From NCBI RefSeq assembly GCF_038007285.1, contig NZ_JBBOWX010000001.1, forward strand, positions 1,877,501 to 1,941,500: a DNA stretch of 64,000 nucleotides. The letters run 5' to 3'. This document shows, in pieces, positions 1 through 9,269 of the stretch. Below the pieces are notes generated by a model. It was not told the origin of the DNA and did no database searches. It was given only the letters and a program-made list of their open reading frames with translations. The translations under genes and the position numbers were made by a program. The stretch's first letter is position 1. The number at the start of each line of letters is the position of its first letter. Source of the DNA: Sporosarcina sp. FSL K6-3457. Lineage in GTDB: Bacteria > Bacillota > Bacilli > Bacillales_A > Planococcaceae.

Positions 1-1602
1 AACTTTGTCTTTCATAACGATGCGATTTTTGTTATCTGGATGTAATGCATCAATTTCTTCTGCCCAAATACCTAGCATATTTCTTAATTCTCCAGGATAG
101 CCACCTATAGTGACAAGATCATTATCATTTACAATCCCGCTAAAGAAAGTAGTTAAAAATGTTCCGCCACCTTTAACAAATGCTTCTAGTTTATTGGCGT
201 ATCCTTCTTTCACCATATATAAGACGGGAGCAATGACGATATCATACTTACTTAGATCCTCTTCAACGCCAATCATGTCTACTTGGATATTATGTTGATA
301 AAAAGCATCATAGTATTTGTGTACTTCTTTTACATAGTCTAAAGCAATGGAGGGACCACTAGATAATTCGATAGCCCATCGATTTTCCCAGTCAAATACA
401 ATAGCTACCTTTGCTTCTATGCGTGCATCTATTAGTTGATCAGATAGTTTACCTAATTCTTTACCTAGTTCAGCTACTTCCCGGAATACACGCGTATTCT
501 CGTGTCCGGCATGTTCAATTACAGCACCATGATACTTTTCCGTAGCGCCAGCGGAACGTCGTAATTGAAAAAATAGAACTGTGTCAGCCCCGCGTGATAC
601 AGCTTGATAACTCCATAAACGCATGACACCAGGGCGCTTTAAAGAGTTGTAAGCCTGCCAGTTTTGCTGACTCGGCGTTTGTTCCATTAACATGAATGGC
701 TGGCCACCTTTGAGCCCTCTCATTAAATCATGAGTCATAGCAGTCATACTGATTGGCGTATCAATTGATGGGTAGTTATCCCATGAAACGATATCCATTT
801 CTTTACCCCATTTGAAATAATCCAATTCAGGATAAAGCCCCATCAAATTATTTGTAATTGGAATATGAGGTGTATGCTTACGAATTGCATCTCTTTCCAA
901 TTTAAAACATTCTAATAGACTGTTAGATTGGAAGCGTCGGTAATCTAGTGATATTCCTTGGAAATTCGTGCGGTTACCTTCCCACTCTTCGCTTAATATA
1001 TTCGGCGGAACAATTTCATCCCATTCGTAAAAGGTATGGCCCCAAAAGGAGGTGTTCCATGCATGATTAACTGCTTCAATCGTCTCATAACGTTCTTTTA
1101 ACCATCTACGAAATGCGGTTGCGCATTGATCACAATAACAATACCCACCGTATTCATTAAAGACATGCCAAACTAAAACAGCAGGGTGGTCCTTATATCG
1201 CTCTGCTAATTTGTCAGCCATTCGTTGTGCATATGTTCGATACGTTGGACTGTTTGGACAGGAATTATGTCTGCCGCCAAATTTTCTCTTTCTCCCTTGA
1301 AAATCAACGCGTAGTACGTCGGGGTATTTCTTGGCCATCCATGCTGGGTGTACGGCTGTGCTAGTTCCTAGGCAAGTGTAAATCCCATTGGCATATAATC
1401 GATCAATTGTTGCATCGAGCTCTTTAAAATTATACGTATCTTCGTTTGGTTGGTTGAGTGCCCAGGCAAAAACATTGAGTGTTGCAACATCAATACCAGC
1501 AAGTTTAAACATGCGGATATCTTCGTTCCAGATGTCTTCGTCCCATTGTTCTGGATTATAATCTCCTCCATACCAAAACTTTGGTAATCTGTCATTAATC
1601 AT
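1..1602 (-). CDS. Beta-galactosidase, GH42 (3' end outside window)
   Basis: Cytoplasmic beta-galactosidase that would remove terminal beta-galactose from short oligosaccharides. The ATG at 1602 follows AAAGGTGGAG on the minus strand; 534 codons are visible and the frame is still open at base 1. Typical GH42 proteins are about 680 residues, so roughly the last 150 are missing. Seen: N-terminal FWYGGDYNPEQW, the acid/base Glu in HVFNEYGG near residue 150, the nucleophile Glu in FMLMEQTPS near residue 310, and Cys residues (YCYCDQC) typical of the zinc cluster of many GH42 enzymes. There is no signal peptide. It is divergent from an AraC regulator, which probably controls it, and close to a GH95 gene and an ABC importer. 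Family is clear; the natural substrate is inferred. Confidence 0.93.
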   Translation of the reverse strand, partial: MINDRLPKFWYGGDYNPEQWDEDIWNEDIRMFKLAGIDVATLNVFAWALNQPNEDTYNFKELDATIDRLYANGIYTCLGTSTAVHPAWMAKKYPDVLRVDFQGRKRKFGGRHNSCPNSPTYRTYAQRMADKLAERYKDHPAVLVWHVFNEYGGYCYCDQCATAFRRWLKERYETIEAVNHAWNTSFWGHTFYEWDEIVPPNILSEEWEGNRTNFQGISLDYRRFQSNSLLECFKLERDAIRKHTPHIPITNNLMGLYPELDYFKWGKEMDIVSWDNYPSIDTPISMTAMTHDLMRGLKGGQPFMLMEQTPSQQNWQAYNSLKRPGVMRLWSYQAVSRGADTVLFFQLRRSAGATEKYHGAVIEHAGHENTRVFREVAELGKELGKLSDQLIDARIEAKVAIVFDWENRWAIELSSGPSIALDYVKEVHKYYDAFYQHNIQVDMIGVEEDLSKYDIVIAPVLYMVKEGYANKLEAFVKGGGTFLTTFFSGIVNDNDLVTIGGYPGELRNMLGIWAEEIDALHPDNKNRIVMKDKV

Positions 1603-1721
1603 TGCTTTCTCCACCTTTCCAATATAATATAAAATCATTATAGTCTTAATACTTAGTCTTTTAAATATAAGATTTATGTTTAGGATATAAGAAAACGGCA
1701 TTTTGGAGAGGAATAGTTGCA
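1603..1721. promoter_or_regulatory. Divergent promoter region between GH42 and araC-type gene
   Basis: AT-rich 119-bp intergenic region serving two divergent genes. On the minus strand a TATAAT box lies at 1637-1642, about 35 bp from the GH42 start; no good -35 was found, which would fit activator-dependent transcription. No inverted repeat strong enough to be named as the AraC site was seen. Confidence 0.45.
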
Positions 1722-2546
1722 ATGTTACATGATCGAGTAGTCTTATCTCCGCTACAGAACAAACCAATGCCGATTTATGCAGAAAGCATTGGTTATAATC
1801 AAAATCAAGAAAGATTGAACCGCCCACAAGGGTATCCTTCTTACCATTGGCTTCAAACAATAAGTGGGGAGGGGAGTATTTCTATTGCAGGAAATACGAT
1901 CTCTTTATGTGAAAATAGTGGCGTATTGCTCAGTCCGCATATGCCGCATAGCTATCAAGCAATTACTGATACATGGCGGACTGTATATTTAACATTTGAT
2001 GGAAGAATGATAGCGGATCTATTGGAATATATAGGATTAAAGACTGATGCTATTTATTGCTGGGAAACAGAAAGTCCGATCAATGTTCATATTATCGATT
2101 TAGTAGATAAGGTTAAACGGACAGATGATGCGTTTGGAATAATGACATCTACTTATGTCTATCAATTTTTATTAACCATTAATAATTATGCGGGAGTACA
2201 GAGGAATTCGGATGTCTCAGAAAAATTGGAATTCCTGCAACCACTTATTAACTGGATGATGATTAATATTTCAAATCCTAATATTGGGGTTAGCGAATTC
2301 GCAAGTTATCTTGGTATATCGCCGCGTCGACTTAATATACTTTTTCAAGAAACATTCCGTATTTCTCCTTACGCTTATTTTCTTAATCTCCGAATTCGAA
2401 AAGCAAAGCAAATTTTATTTGATTCTGAAGAAATCACGATTAACTTTGTCTCTAAAAAAGTAGGATTTAGGTCTGTAAGTCACTTTATTGCAACGTTTAA
2501 AAGAATAGTTGGATTACCACCAGAGCATTTTCGACGCCTCCACTAA
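1722..2546 (+). CDS. AraC-family transcriptional regulator
   Basis: DNA-binding sugar-responsive regulator, 274 aa. The N-terminal half (about residues 15-130) has the cupin ligand-binding pattern of AraC proteins (HWLQTISGEGSI, then LLSPHMPHSYQ). The C-terminal 100 residues contain two helix-turn-helix motifs (VSEFASYLGISPRRLNILFQ and INFVSKKVGFRSVSHFIATF) ending in the family-typical GLPPEHFRR. The ATG is preceded by GGAGAGG at about 10 nt. Being divergent from the GH42 gene and upstream of GH95, it is the likely activator of the beta-galactosidase and perhaps of the downstream operon; this is inferred from position. Confidence 0.93.
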   Translation: MLHDRVVLSPLQNKPMPIYAESIGYNQNQERLNRPQGYPSYHWLQTISGEGSISIAGNTISLCENSGVLLSPHMPHSYQAITDTWRTVYLTFDGRMIADLLEYIGLKTDAIYCWETESPINVHIIDLVDKVKRTDDAFGIMTSTYVYQFLLTINNYAGVQRNSDVSEKLEFLQPLINWMMINISNPNIGVSEFASYLGISPRRLNILFQETFRISPYAYFLNLRIRKAKQILFDSEEITINFVSKKVGFRSVSHFIATFKRIVGLPPEHFRRLH

Positions 2547-2575
2547 AACCATTCATGGATGCAAGTGGTTTTAGT
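2542..2575 (+). terminator. Hairpin at the end of the AraC gene
   Basis: Perfect 10-bp inverted repeat ACTAAAACCA (2542-2551) and TGGTTTTAGT (2566-2575) with a 14-nt loop, overlapping the stop codon. There is no T-run after it, so it is a weak terminator or an mRNA 3'-end stabiliser. Confidence 0.4.
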
Positions 2576-2587
2576 AGCTTAAATATG

Positions 2588-2676
2588 CACGTCTGTTCAT
2601 TAACCGTTTACTTGCCTAAGTCACAGGTTAATAAAGGCTTGGAGATCCAATCATTTTTTGTTAATCAATAGACGTA
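2588..2676. mobile_element. 89-bp miniature inverted-repeat element (MITE), copy 1
   Basis: Non-autonomous element with imperfect terminal repeats: left CACGTCTGTTCATTAACC (2588-2605), right end reading TACGTCTATTGATTAACA on the other strand (2659-2676), 14 of 18 positions matching. It is flanked by TTAAATATG (2579-2587) and ATAAATATG (2677-2685), 8 of 9 identical, as expected of a 9-bp target duplication. The first 54 bp match the right end of the 472-bp element at 42724-43195 at 48 of 54 positions, and its right end matches that element's left end, so it looks like an internally deleted sibling in the opposite orientation. It has no coding capacity. The transposase family is unknown. Confidence 0.75.
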
Positions 2677-2705
2677 ATAAATATGTTACAAAGCTGAAGT
2701 AAAAG

Positions 2706-2729
2706 TCCCTTTATTTTGAAGGGATTTTT
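2706..2729 (+). terminator. Intrinsic terminator before the GH95 transcription unit
   Basis: Stem TCCCTT (2706-2711) and AAGGGA (2719-2724) with a 7-nt loop, followed by TTTTT; A-run on the left side. It separates the AraC gene from the next transcription unit. Confidence 0.6.
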
Positions 2730-2818
2730 ATTATGCACTGTTAACTAGTCAGAAAGGAATGTTTATTCTTTGTTTTCAATAAATTGGGTTGAATTCGAAT
2801 AGGAAGTTCTTTATAATT

Positions 2819-2845
2819 AACTAAGTTCATAAGTTAAACTTAGTT
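2819..2845. promoter_or_regulatory. Palindromic operator-like site upstream of GH95
   Basis: Perfect 9-bp inverted repeat AACTAAGTT (2819-2827) and AACTTAGTT (2837-2845) with a 9-nt spacer, about 70 bp before the chosen GH95 start. The size and symmetry suit a dimeric regulator. There is no T-run, so a terminator is unlikely. Which protein binds is unknown. Confidence 0.45.
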
Positions 2846-2912
2846 TTAGAATGCCGATAGATAGCAGTCTTATTAAATGAAAATCAAACTAATAAAGAAG
2901 AGGGTGAAAATA

Positions 2913-5225
2913 GTGATTACTAATATGTATCCTATTAGAGGTGCTTGGAATAAGGTTCATTCTGAAAATTGGGAAGAAGCAATGGTAAGTGGAAATGGTG
3001 AACAGGGTGTAATGGTATTTGGAAACCCTGAAAAAGAAACGATTATTGGTAATCATAGCCGTTTATATTTAGCGCAAGGAACGAATCAGCAACTTCCAAA
3101 TATGGCCCCATATCTCGAAAAGTTAAGGAATATCATCCACGAACAGGGCTATGAGGCAGCGCAAGCTTTTTTTTATGAAAAAGCGCAGGAATTAGGTTAC
3201 CAAGGTTTAACGATGAGTGATCCCTTTCATCCGGCTTTTCATCTATATATCGAATCTGACATTAAAGATGTGACGAACTATTCACGTAGTGTGAATTTCG
3301 AGACGGGAGAAATTATTGTTAAATTTCAAGATGGAAATGATGTTCTACATAACAGAAATACATTTGTTTCACGAGCCGATAATGTTATTGTTCATACAAT
3401 CCAAAATGATGCAAGGGACGTGTGCTGCCGTTTAGAAATAGAAGATTACAAACATAGTTTAATAGACCATCAAAGAGAAATTCGACATGATAAAATAAGC
3501 TTGAATAATGTGTACGTAAAAACTGGGGACGGGTACCGTGTAGAGATGCGGATTGAGGCTCCCGAGGGTAACGTCAGCATAAATAACAATATTCTTTCCG
3601 TCGAGCATGCACAAGAAATAATACTATTAATTAAAATAGATACATGTCAATCGGATGAGGTCGGGGCAGCAATAGAGGGTAGTGACTTTCAATTATTACA
3701 GCCATCTTATGAATTACTTCTAATGCGCCATAAGAAGATTCATGCTGAAATATTTAATCGGGTTACACTACAACTAGCAAATGTTGAAGAGCGTAAAAAG
3801 TCTATTGAGGAACTGATAGACGAAACAAAGCGAACTCATCAAATACCATTAGCATTAATAGAAAAACTATATGATTCCGGTCGATATATGTTTATTTGCA
3901 GTGCAGGTGAATTATCGCCTAACCTTCAAGGGATTTGGACAGGGACATTTGAGCCTGCGTGGAGTGGGGATTATACATTCGATACAAATGTTCAATTATC
4001 TATTGCTTCTGCCCTATCATGTAATTTAGTAGAAGGTATACACGGATTTTTTAGGTTAATTAAAGAATTCATCCCTGAATTTAGAGAAAATGCAAAATTG
4101 TATTATGGGAGCAGAGGGATTATGGCTTCAGCTCATTCGAGTAATACAGGGAAACACTTTCATTGGAATGAAGAATGGCCATTACAATTTTGGACATGCG
4201 GGGCTGGTTGGCTAGGTCATTGGTTCTACCAATATTATTTACATACTGGCGATACAGAGTTTTTAGAAAGTGAAGCCATTCCCTATTTAAAAGAATGTGC
4301 ACTCTTTTACGAAGACTTTTTAATTGAGGATTCACAAGGGACCTATCATTTTACACCTTCTTATTCAGCGGAAAATGGCTGCGGTGATAATTCAACACAA
4401 GATATTGCAGTAGCAAAAGAGGTATTACGAAATTTAATAGAAGGTCATAAGGAACTTGGTATTGATTCTCCCGAAATAGTCAAGTGGACAAAAATGCTAG
4501 AAAAACTACCGGATTATATGATCAATGATGAAGGCGTTCTCAAGGAGTGGATAACTGAAGAGAAAGCGGAAAATTACAATCATCGTCACTTCTCTCATCT
4601 ATATCCTATTTTTCAAAGTCGAGAATTTACGGCTGAGACAAAACCTGAATTATGGGCTGCTTCGAAAAAGGCTTTCGATAAGCGACTTGAAGCTTGGTTG
4701 CGGAATCCGGATGCAGATACATCTTCTACCCATGGAAGAATGCATGCTGCCCTATGTGCGACACAATTTAATAAAAAAGAGCTTGTCTATGAAATTCTAC
4801 AGATGATGATTAAGAATGATTCTATGTACTCAACATTAATGACTTCTCATTATAATAATAAAGATGTCTTTAATGTTGATGGCAATGGAGCGATACCGCA
4901 GATTATTAACGAAATGATAGTAGATGGGCGCCCTGGTAGAATTACATTGTTACAAGCATTACCTGTTCAAATACCCCAAGGCATGCTTTCGGGTGTTTCT
5001 TTAGCGAAACAGATTAAAGTCGAAGAATTCAAATGGGATATTAATAGGGGAGAAGCCACCATAAAGATTCTTTCAGCTATCCATCAAGAAGTGTTTTTGG
5101 ATATCCCCTTATTCCCTAAAGCTACTGTAACTTGTCTATCGTCATCTGATGCTTGGCAAGAACAAGGGAAATGGAAGCTACAGCTTTTTGCGAATAACAT
5201 GACTACAATTACTATTACTCTATAA
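2913..5225 (+). CDS. Glycoside hydrolase family 95 protein (alpha-L-fucosidase / alpha-L-galactosidase type)
   Basis: Inverting exo-glycosidase family that releases alpha-L-fucose or alpha-L-galactose. I chose the GTG at 2913 (770 aa) because GAGGGTG lies about 6 nt before it; an in-frame ATG at 2877 has no ribosome site. Seen: N-terminal beta-domain motif NGEQGVMVFG, then in the (alpha/alpha)6 barrel LSPNLQGIWTG, WSGDYTFDTNVQ, the presumed acid Glu in YSAENG, HRHFSHLYP, and NVDGNGAIPQIINEMI with the presumed base Asp. No signal peptide, so it acts inside the cell on imported oligosaccharides. The usual NINTEMNYW motif is DTNVQLSIA here, so one catalytic-site Asn is Asp and specificity may differ. 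It probably heads the operon that continues with yesMN-type genes. Confidence 0.85.
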   Translation: MITNMYPIRGAWNKVHSENWEEAMVSGNGEQGVMVFGNPEKETIIGNHSRLYLAQGTNQQLPNMAPYLEKLRNIIHEQGYEAAQAFFYEKAQELGYQGLTMSDPFHPAFHLYIESDIKDVTNYSRSVNFETGEIIVKFQDGNDVLHNRNTFVSRADNVIVHTIQNDARDVCCRLEIEDYKHSLIDHQREIRHDKISLNNVYVKTGDGYRVEMRIEAPEGNVSINNNILSVEHAQEIILLIKIDTCQSDEVGAAIEGSDFQLLQPSYELLLMRHKKIHAEIFNRVTLQLANVEERKKSIEELIDETKRTHQIPLALIEKLYDSGRYMFICSAGELSPNLQGIWTGTFEPAWSGDYTFDTNVQLSIASALSCNLVEGIHGFFRLIKEFIPEFRENAKLYYGSRGIMASAHSSNTGKHFHWNEEWPLQFWTCGAGWLGHWFYQYYLHTGDTEFLESEAIPYLKECALFYEDFLIEDSQGTYHFTPSYSAENGCGDNSTQDIAVAKEVLRNLIEGHKELGIDSPEIVKWTKMLEKLPDYMINDEGVLKEWITEEKAENYNHRHFSHLYPIFQSREFTAETKPELWAASKKAFDKRLEAWLRNPDADTSSTHGRMHAALCATQFNKKELVYEILQMMIKNDSMYSTLMTSHYNNKDVFNVDGNGAIPQIINEMIVDGRPGRITLLQALPVQIPQGMLSGVSLAKQIKVEEFKWDINRGEATIKILSAIHQEVFLDIPLFPKATVTCLSSSDAWQEQGKWKLQLFANNMTTITITL

Positions 5226-5279
5226 GATTACTTTTGGTTAGTAAGATTCCAACTACTAGTTGTAAAGGGTATGAATGCA

Positions 5280-7076
5280 ATGAAATTTTTTAATAAAGTG
5301 ATCCTTTCATTAACGGGTCAAAAAATTAAGATTAAGCTGCTAGGTATTTATTTGATTGCGACTGTCATCCCAATTCTATTAGTCGGATTTTATTTGAACT
5401 ATAGTATGAGAGATGTCGTCTTAAACAATACAATAAATGAAGTAAATGCCAACGTTGATAAGCTTGAAATGAGATTAAATACGACATTAGATCGAGCGAC
5501 TAGTATATCAGATCTTATCTATATTAATGGGGATCTTAAGCGATTATTAGGCCAATCATATGAGAATAATCTTGAAATTTATAATGCTTATAAAAAAAAT
5601 CCGATTTTTGATGAATATTTAAAGTATTACAATGAGGTTGAGAATATCCGATTCTTTATGACGAAAGAAATGATAACTGATTCGCATTTTATTTATGCTG
5701 ATGAAGATGTTAGAAGTCAGTCTTGGTATAAAAAAGCAGTTGGAAAAGAAGGTCGGATATCCTGGGAGTTTATAACCGATAAATGGACAAATGAAAATTA
5801 TTTGACTTTAACAAGAGCTGTCTATGGAGAAAAGGACGAATTACTGGGCATTTTAACTATATATATATCGCCAGGAAATCTGACCTCCATCTCAAAAAAG
5901 GAATTATTTGATGTGTATATTTCATTAGATTATGAAAAAATAGTTCATAGTAAAAATCCAGACATGATAGGGAGAAGGCCTTATTTCATTCATAATCAAA
6001 CGTTTTCAAAAGGTGAAGAATCTATTATCTTTGATGCAGATTTCAAAAATGAACAAGTGAAAATTTATTTGCGCTCATTTCAACCAAAAAAGACGTTATT
6101 AAATGAAATTCAGATTGCTGCAATAATCCCGGTTAAGGATGTGATTAAAGATTCAAATGATATTTTGATTCGGGGATTTACTATTGTTATTTTGAGTCTG
6201 CTTATCTCAATTAGCTTAATTGCTTTGTTTATTAAATCATTTGACCGTCGTATTTATATATTAAGAAATGCTATGGATAATGTCGCAAAGGGAAGTTTCA
6301 AAATAGACAAACGAGATTTGGGAGGCGATGAGATTGGTGAGGTTTATAGAGATTTAGACTCGACTGTTGAGAGTATACAACAACTCATTAATGAAGTATA
6401 TATTCACAAAATCAACGAAGAGCAATGGAAGAGAAAACAAAAAGAATCAGAGTTTAAAATGTTAGCCAGTCAAATTAACCCACATTTCTTATATAACACG
6501 TTAGAAATGATTCGAATGAAAGCAGTAATCAATAAAGATCAGGAAGTAGCAACCATCGTTAAAATGATGGGAAAAATGATGCGTTATAGCCTAGAAGTAA
6601 CGAATCAACCCGTACCATTAAAATCCGAAATAGATCTAATCAAAACATATTTGGATATACAAAAATTAAGATTTGGTAATAAGATTAATTATAAATTTGA
6701 TATAGCATGTGATATTGAAAAATATGAAATGTTTCCCTTGTTGCTTCAGCCTTTAGTCGAAAACTCCATCATACATGGCATTGTAAATACAACTGAAAAT
6801 ATTTTTGTTCAAGTGATTATTTTGGAAGAGAATAACAATCTCGTCATAAAAGTAATTGATAATGGTGTGGGAATAGCGCAATCAAAAATTGAAGAACTAA
6901 CAAAAGAACTCGATGAAATAAATGAGATGCAAGAGACTTCGAACCGAATAGGCTTGCATAATGTTAATAAAAGGATAAAGTTATATTACGGAAAAAAATA
7001 CGGTATAACTATGCAGAGTAAATTAGGAAAAGGGACAACTGTTATTATATATATGCCAATTTCAGAAAGGATTTGA
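5280..7076 (+). CDS. YesM-type sensor histidine kinase
   Basis: Membrane sensor of a two-component pair that responds to an extracellular sugar signal. The second ATG (5280) is preferred because AAAGGG lies 9-10 nt upstream, whereas the ATG at 5271 is only 1 nt from it; 598 aa. Order: cytoplasmic tail, TM helix about 15-40, extracellular sensor of about 250 residues (dCache-like), TM helix about 295-318, HAMP, then the His_kinase domain with the phospho-acceptor His in SQINPHFLYNTLEMIR and the ATPase boxes LLLQPLVENSIIHG, VIDNGVGI and IGLHNVNKRI. This LytS/YesM class pairs with AraC-type response regulators, and such a gene follows after 4 bp. Confidence 0.93.
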   Translation: MKFFNKVILSLTGQKIKIKLLGIYLIATVIPILLVGFYLNYSMRDVVLNNTINEVNANVDKLEMRLNTTLDRATSISDLIYINGDLKRLLGQSYENNLEIYNAYKKNPIFDEYLKYYNEVENIRFFMTKEMITDSHFIYADEDVRSQSWYKKAVGKEGRISWEFITDKWTNENYLTLTRAVYGEKDELLGILTIYISPGNLTSISKKELFDVYISLDYEKIVHSKNPDMIGRRPYFIHNQTFSKGEESIIFDADFKNEQVKIYLRSFQPKKTLLNEIQIAAIIPVKDVIKDSNDILIRGFTIVILSLLISISLIALFIKSFDRRIYILRNAMDNVAKGSFKIDKRDLGGDEIGEVYRDLDSTVESIQQLINEVYIHKINEEQWKRKQKESEFKMLASQINPHFLYNTLEMIRMKAVINKDQEVATIVKMMGKMMRYSLEVTNQPVPLKSEIDLIKTYLDIQKLRFGNKINYKFDIACDIEKYEMFPLLLQPLVENSIIHGIVNTTENIFVQVIILEENNNLVIKVIDNGVGIAQSKIEELTKELDEINEMQETSNRIGLHNVNKRIKLYYGKKYGITMQSKLGKGTTVIIYMPISERI

Positions 7077-7080
7077 TAAG

Positions 7081-8586
7081 ATGCTGAAATTACTAATAAT
7101 TGATGATGAATCTATTATTAGAGAAGGTTTGAGAAGCATTATTTCCTGGGCTGATTATGGATACAAGGTGTGTGATGTAGGAATAGACGGACCCGATGGT
7201 TTAAATAAAATTCGTTCATATCAACCCGATGTAGTATTGTTAGATATTCAGATGCCTGGATTTTCTGGTATTGAGTTAATACACAAAGTAAAGGAAGAAA
7301 ATATTACTTGTAAATTTATTATTTTAACGGCATATTCAAATTTTTCCTATGCCAAAGAACTAATGGCATTGGGAATTGAATCTTATTTATTAAAACCAAT
7401 AGACGAAGATGAATTAATACAAAACATTTCCAGAATTGCTCTTGATAGGGCTGAGGAGCAAAAAAGACAGGAGCAATTAGCTTTATATGACCAGATGAAT
7501 AGGGACAAATCATTCCGTGCTTTATTGGATGGAAATTTAGAAGATGTTTCGGAAAATATAATGAAGGAATTGCACGGGAAAAAGTTTCAAGTTGCTCGAA
7601 TATCGTCTGAAATTAAACAAGCTAATTATCATTGGCTAATTAGCCAAAATAGTGAGCAAATATATGTAGTTAGAAAAGAAAATTACAATCATGTATTGTT
7701 TGTTAACAAAGAAGAAGCGGAAGTGAAAAGGTTTTTAGTGGAAGCGCAAAAAAAATTTAGCTTAAATGACGATGAAAATATTGCAATGTTAGTTGGAAGT
7801 TCAGTTTATGGAACGGAGAAAATTAATCAATCTTATTTACAAACTAAAGAGTTGGCTGATGTTTATTTTTGTTTTAGTGAAGAAGCTATGGTGGACTATG
7901 AGAAGTTGGAGGAATTAAACAAAGTTGATAATCAGCTTTTTAAAAGTCTAAACAAACAACTACTATATGATTATGTGGAGTTAGGTGATGAAAGGAATAT
8001 AGAGAAAGAAATAGTAAAGCTAGAACAATACTACAAGGTGACTGGTTATTCGAAAGAACGGATAAGTGCGGAAATGATTGCATCTTTTATTTCGATATTT
8101 GACATGATAACAAAAAAATATCCCGATGTAGAAATTATATCTAAAGAAATTTTTGCTACTAATATTAATAAGCAGGCCAATTTACGAGGTATATGTATAT
8201 ATATTCAAGAAGAACTTTCGTCCATTAGTTATTTGTTAAGCGCTTACACAACGATGAAAGGAAACATAATAGATGAAATTAAAAAATATATTAATAATCA
8301 CTATCATGAGGATATAAGTCTAAAATTAATTGCGGACTTATTTCATTATAATAGTGCATATTTAGGTAAAACTTTTAAGCAACAAACAGGAGAGTTTTTT
8401 AATGTTTATTTACATCGAATTAGAATAAAAAATGCTAAAAAGTTAATGAAAAATAAGAGATATAAAATTTATGAAATTTCTGACCTAGTGGGCTACTCAA
8501 ATAGTGATTATTTTTATAAAAACTTCAGATTGTATGAAGGAATGAGTCCAAAAGAATTTCAAATGCAAAATAATTTAGGGGAGTAA
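7081..8586 (+). CDS. YesN-type AraC response regulator
   Basis: Response regulator of 501 aa paired with the kinase just upstream. The receiver domain (1-120) has the acidic pair IDDES, the phospho-acceptor Asp in VLLDIQMPG (about residue 55) and the conserved Lys in LLKPIDEDEL. A middle region of about 270 residues is unassigned. The C-terminal AraC DNA-binding domain (about 395-500) has ISLKLIADLFHYNSAYLGKT and IYEISDLVGYSNSDYFYKNF, ending in GMSPKEFQ. It starts 4 bp after the kinase stop and abuts yesL. It presumably activates the downstream LplB/YtcP-type importer or the GH95 operon. Confidence 0.93.
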   Translation: MLKLLIIDDESIIREGLRSIISWADYGYKVCDVGIDGPDGLNKIRSYQPDVVLLDIQMPGFSGIELIHKVKEENITCKFIILTAYSNFSYAKELMALGIESYLLKPIDEDELIQNISRIALDRAEEQKRQEQLALYDQMNRDKSFRALLDGNLEDVSENIMKELHGKKFQVARISSEIKQANYHWLISQNSEQIYVVRKENYNHVLFVNKEEAEVKRFLVEAQKKFSLNDDENIAMLVGSSVYGTEKINQSYLQTKELADVYFCFSEEAMVDYEKLEELNKVDNQLFKSLNKQLLYDYVELGDERNIEKEIVKLEQYYKVTGYSKERISAEMIASFISIFDMITKKYPDVEIISKEIFATNINKQANLRGICIYIQEELSSISYLLSAYTTMKGNIIDEIKKYINNHYHEDISLKLIADLFHYNSAYLGKTFKQQTGEFFNVYLHRIRIKNAKKLMKNKRYKIYEISDLVGYSNSDYFYKNFRLYEGMSPKEFQMQNNLGE

Positions 8587-8591
8587 TGATA

Positions 8592-9269
8592 ATGAAATCA
8601 ATTATAGATCGACCGATATATATTATTATGAAGTATGTATATTACTTCCTTGTTACCAATTTCTATTTTGTACTATGTAATAGTCTTTTTTTTCTAGTAT
8701 TCTATTTAGCGGATTTTACTTTTGAAAATATTCTCTTATTTTTTATAGCCTCCATACCGATGGGGCCTTCTATCACAGCACTTTTCTCTACTATGGGTAA
8801 ATTGGTTAGGGAAAAGGAGATGAATCCAACTTCTGAATACTTCAAAGCTTATAAAGCTAATTTTTTCATAACAATGAAGTATTGGATGATCCAGTTATCC
8901 ATTATCTTCATATTGTTAATAGATGTACATTACTCAACTAGTAATGATAATATTCTATCACCTTTCTTTTTGATACTTTTGCTAATCTGTCTATTTATTA
9001 TGCTCTATGCATTTCCGATTATATCAAGATTCGAAGTGAAAATTAAAAGTCTTTTTATTATTTCTATTTATTCTAATTTCAAATTCCTCAAAGCGTCGCT
9101 AGTGAATATAACTAGTTTGATTGCATTTGCAATTATTTCTATTAATTTCCCGAGCATCAGCTCGCTCTTTTCAATAAGTTTGTTAGTCTATTTCATTATG
9201 TATAATTTACGTGAACCATTAGAACGATTGAAGGTAGAGCTGTCAGAGAATGGGGCGAATGTTGCATGA
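8592..9269 (+). CDS. YesL family (DUF624) membrane protein
   Basis: Polytopic membrane protein of 225 aa. The ATG at 8592 lies 8 nt after GGGGAG; an ATG at 8586 overlapping the previous stop is too close to it. Five or more hydrophobic helices are visible (about 18-45, 52-70, 95-115, 125-145, 165-200). The pattern FFIASIPMGPSITALFSTMGKLVREKE is typical of YesL proteins, which are regularly encoded beside YesM/YesN systems and LplB-type sugar importers. Its biochemical role is not known. Its stop overlaps the start of the next gene by 4 bp (ATGA), indicating translational coupling. Confidence 0.8.
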   Translation: MKSIIDRPIYIIMKYVYYFLVTNFYFVLCNSLFFLVFYLADFTFENILLFFIASIPMGPSITALFSTMGKLVREKEMNPTSEYFKAYKANFFITMKYWMIQLSIIFILLIDVHYSTSNDNILSPFFLILLLICLFIMLYAFPIISRFEVKIKSLFIISIYSNFKFLKASLVNITSLIAFAIISINFPSISSLFSISLLVYFIMYNLREPLERLKVELSENGANVA

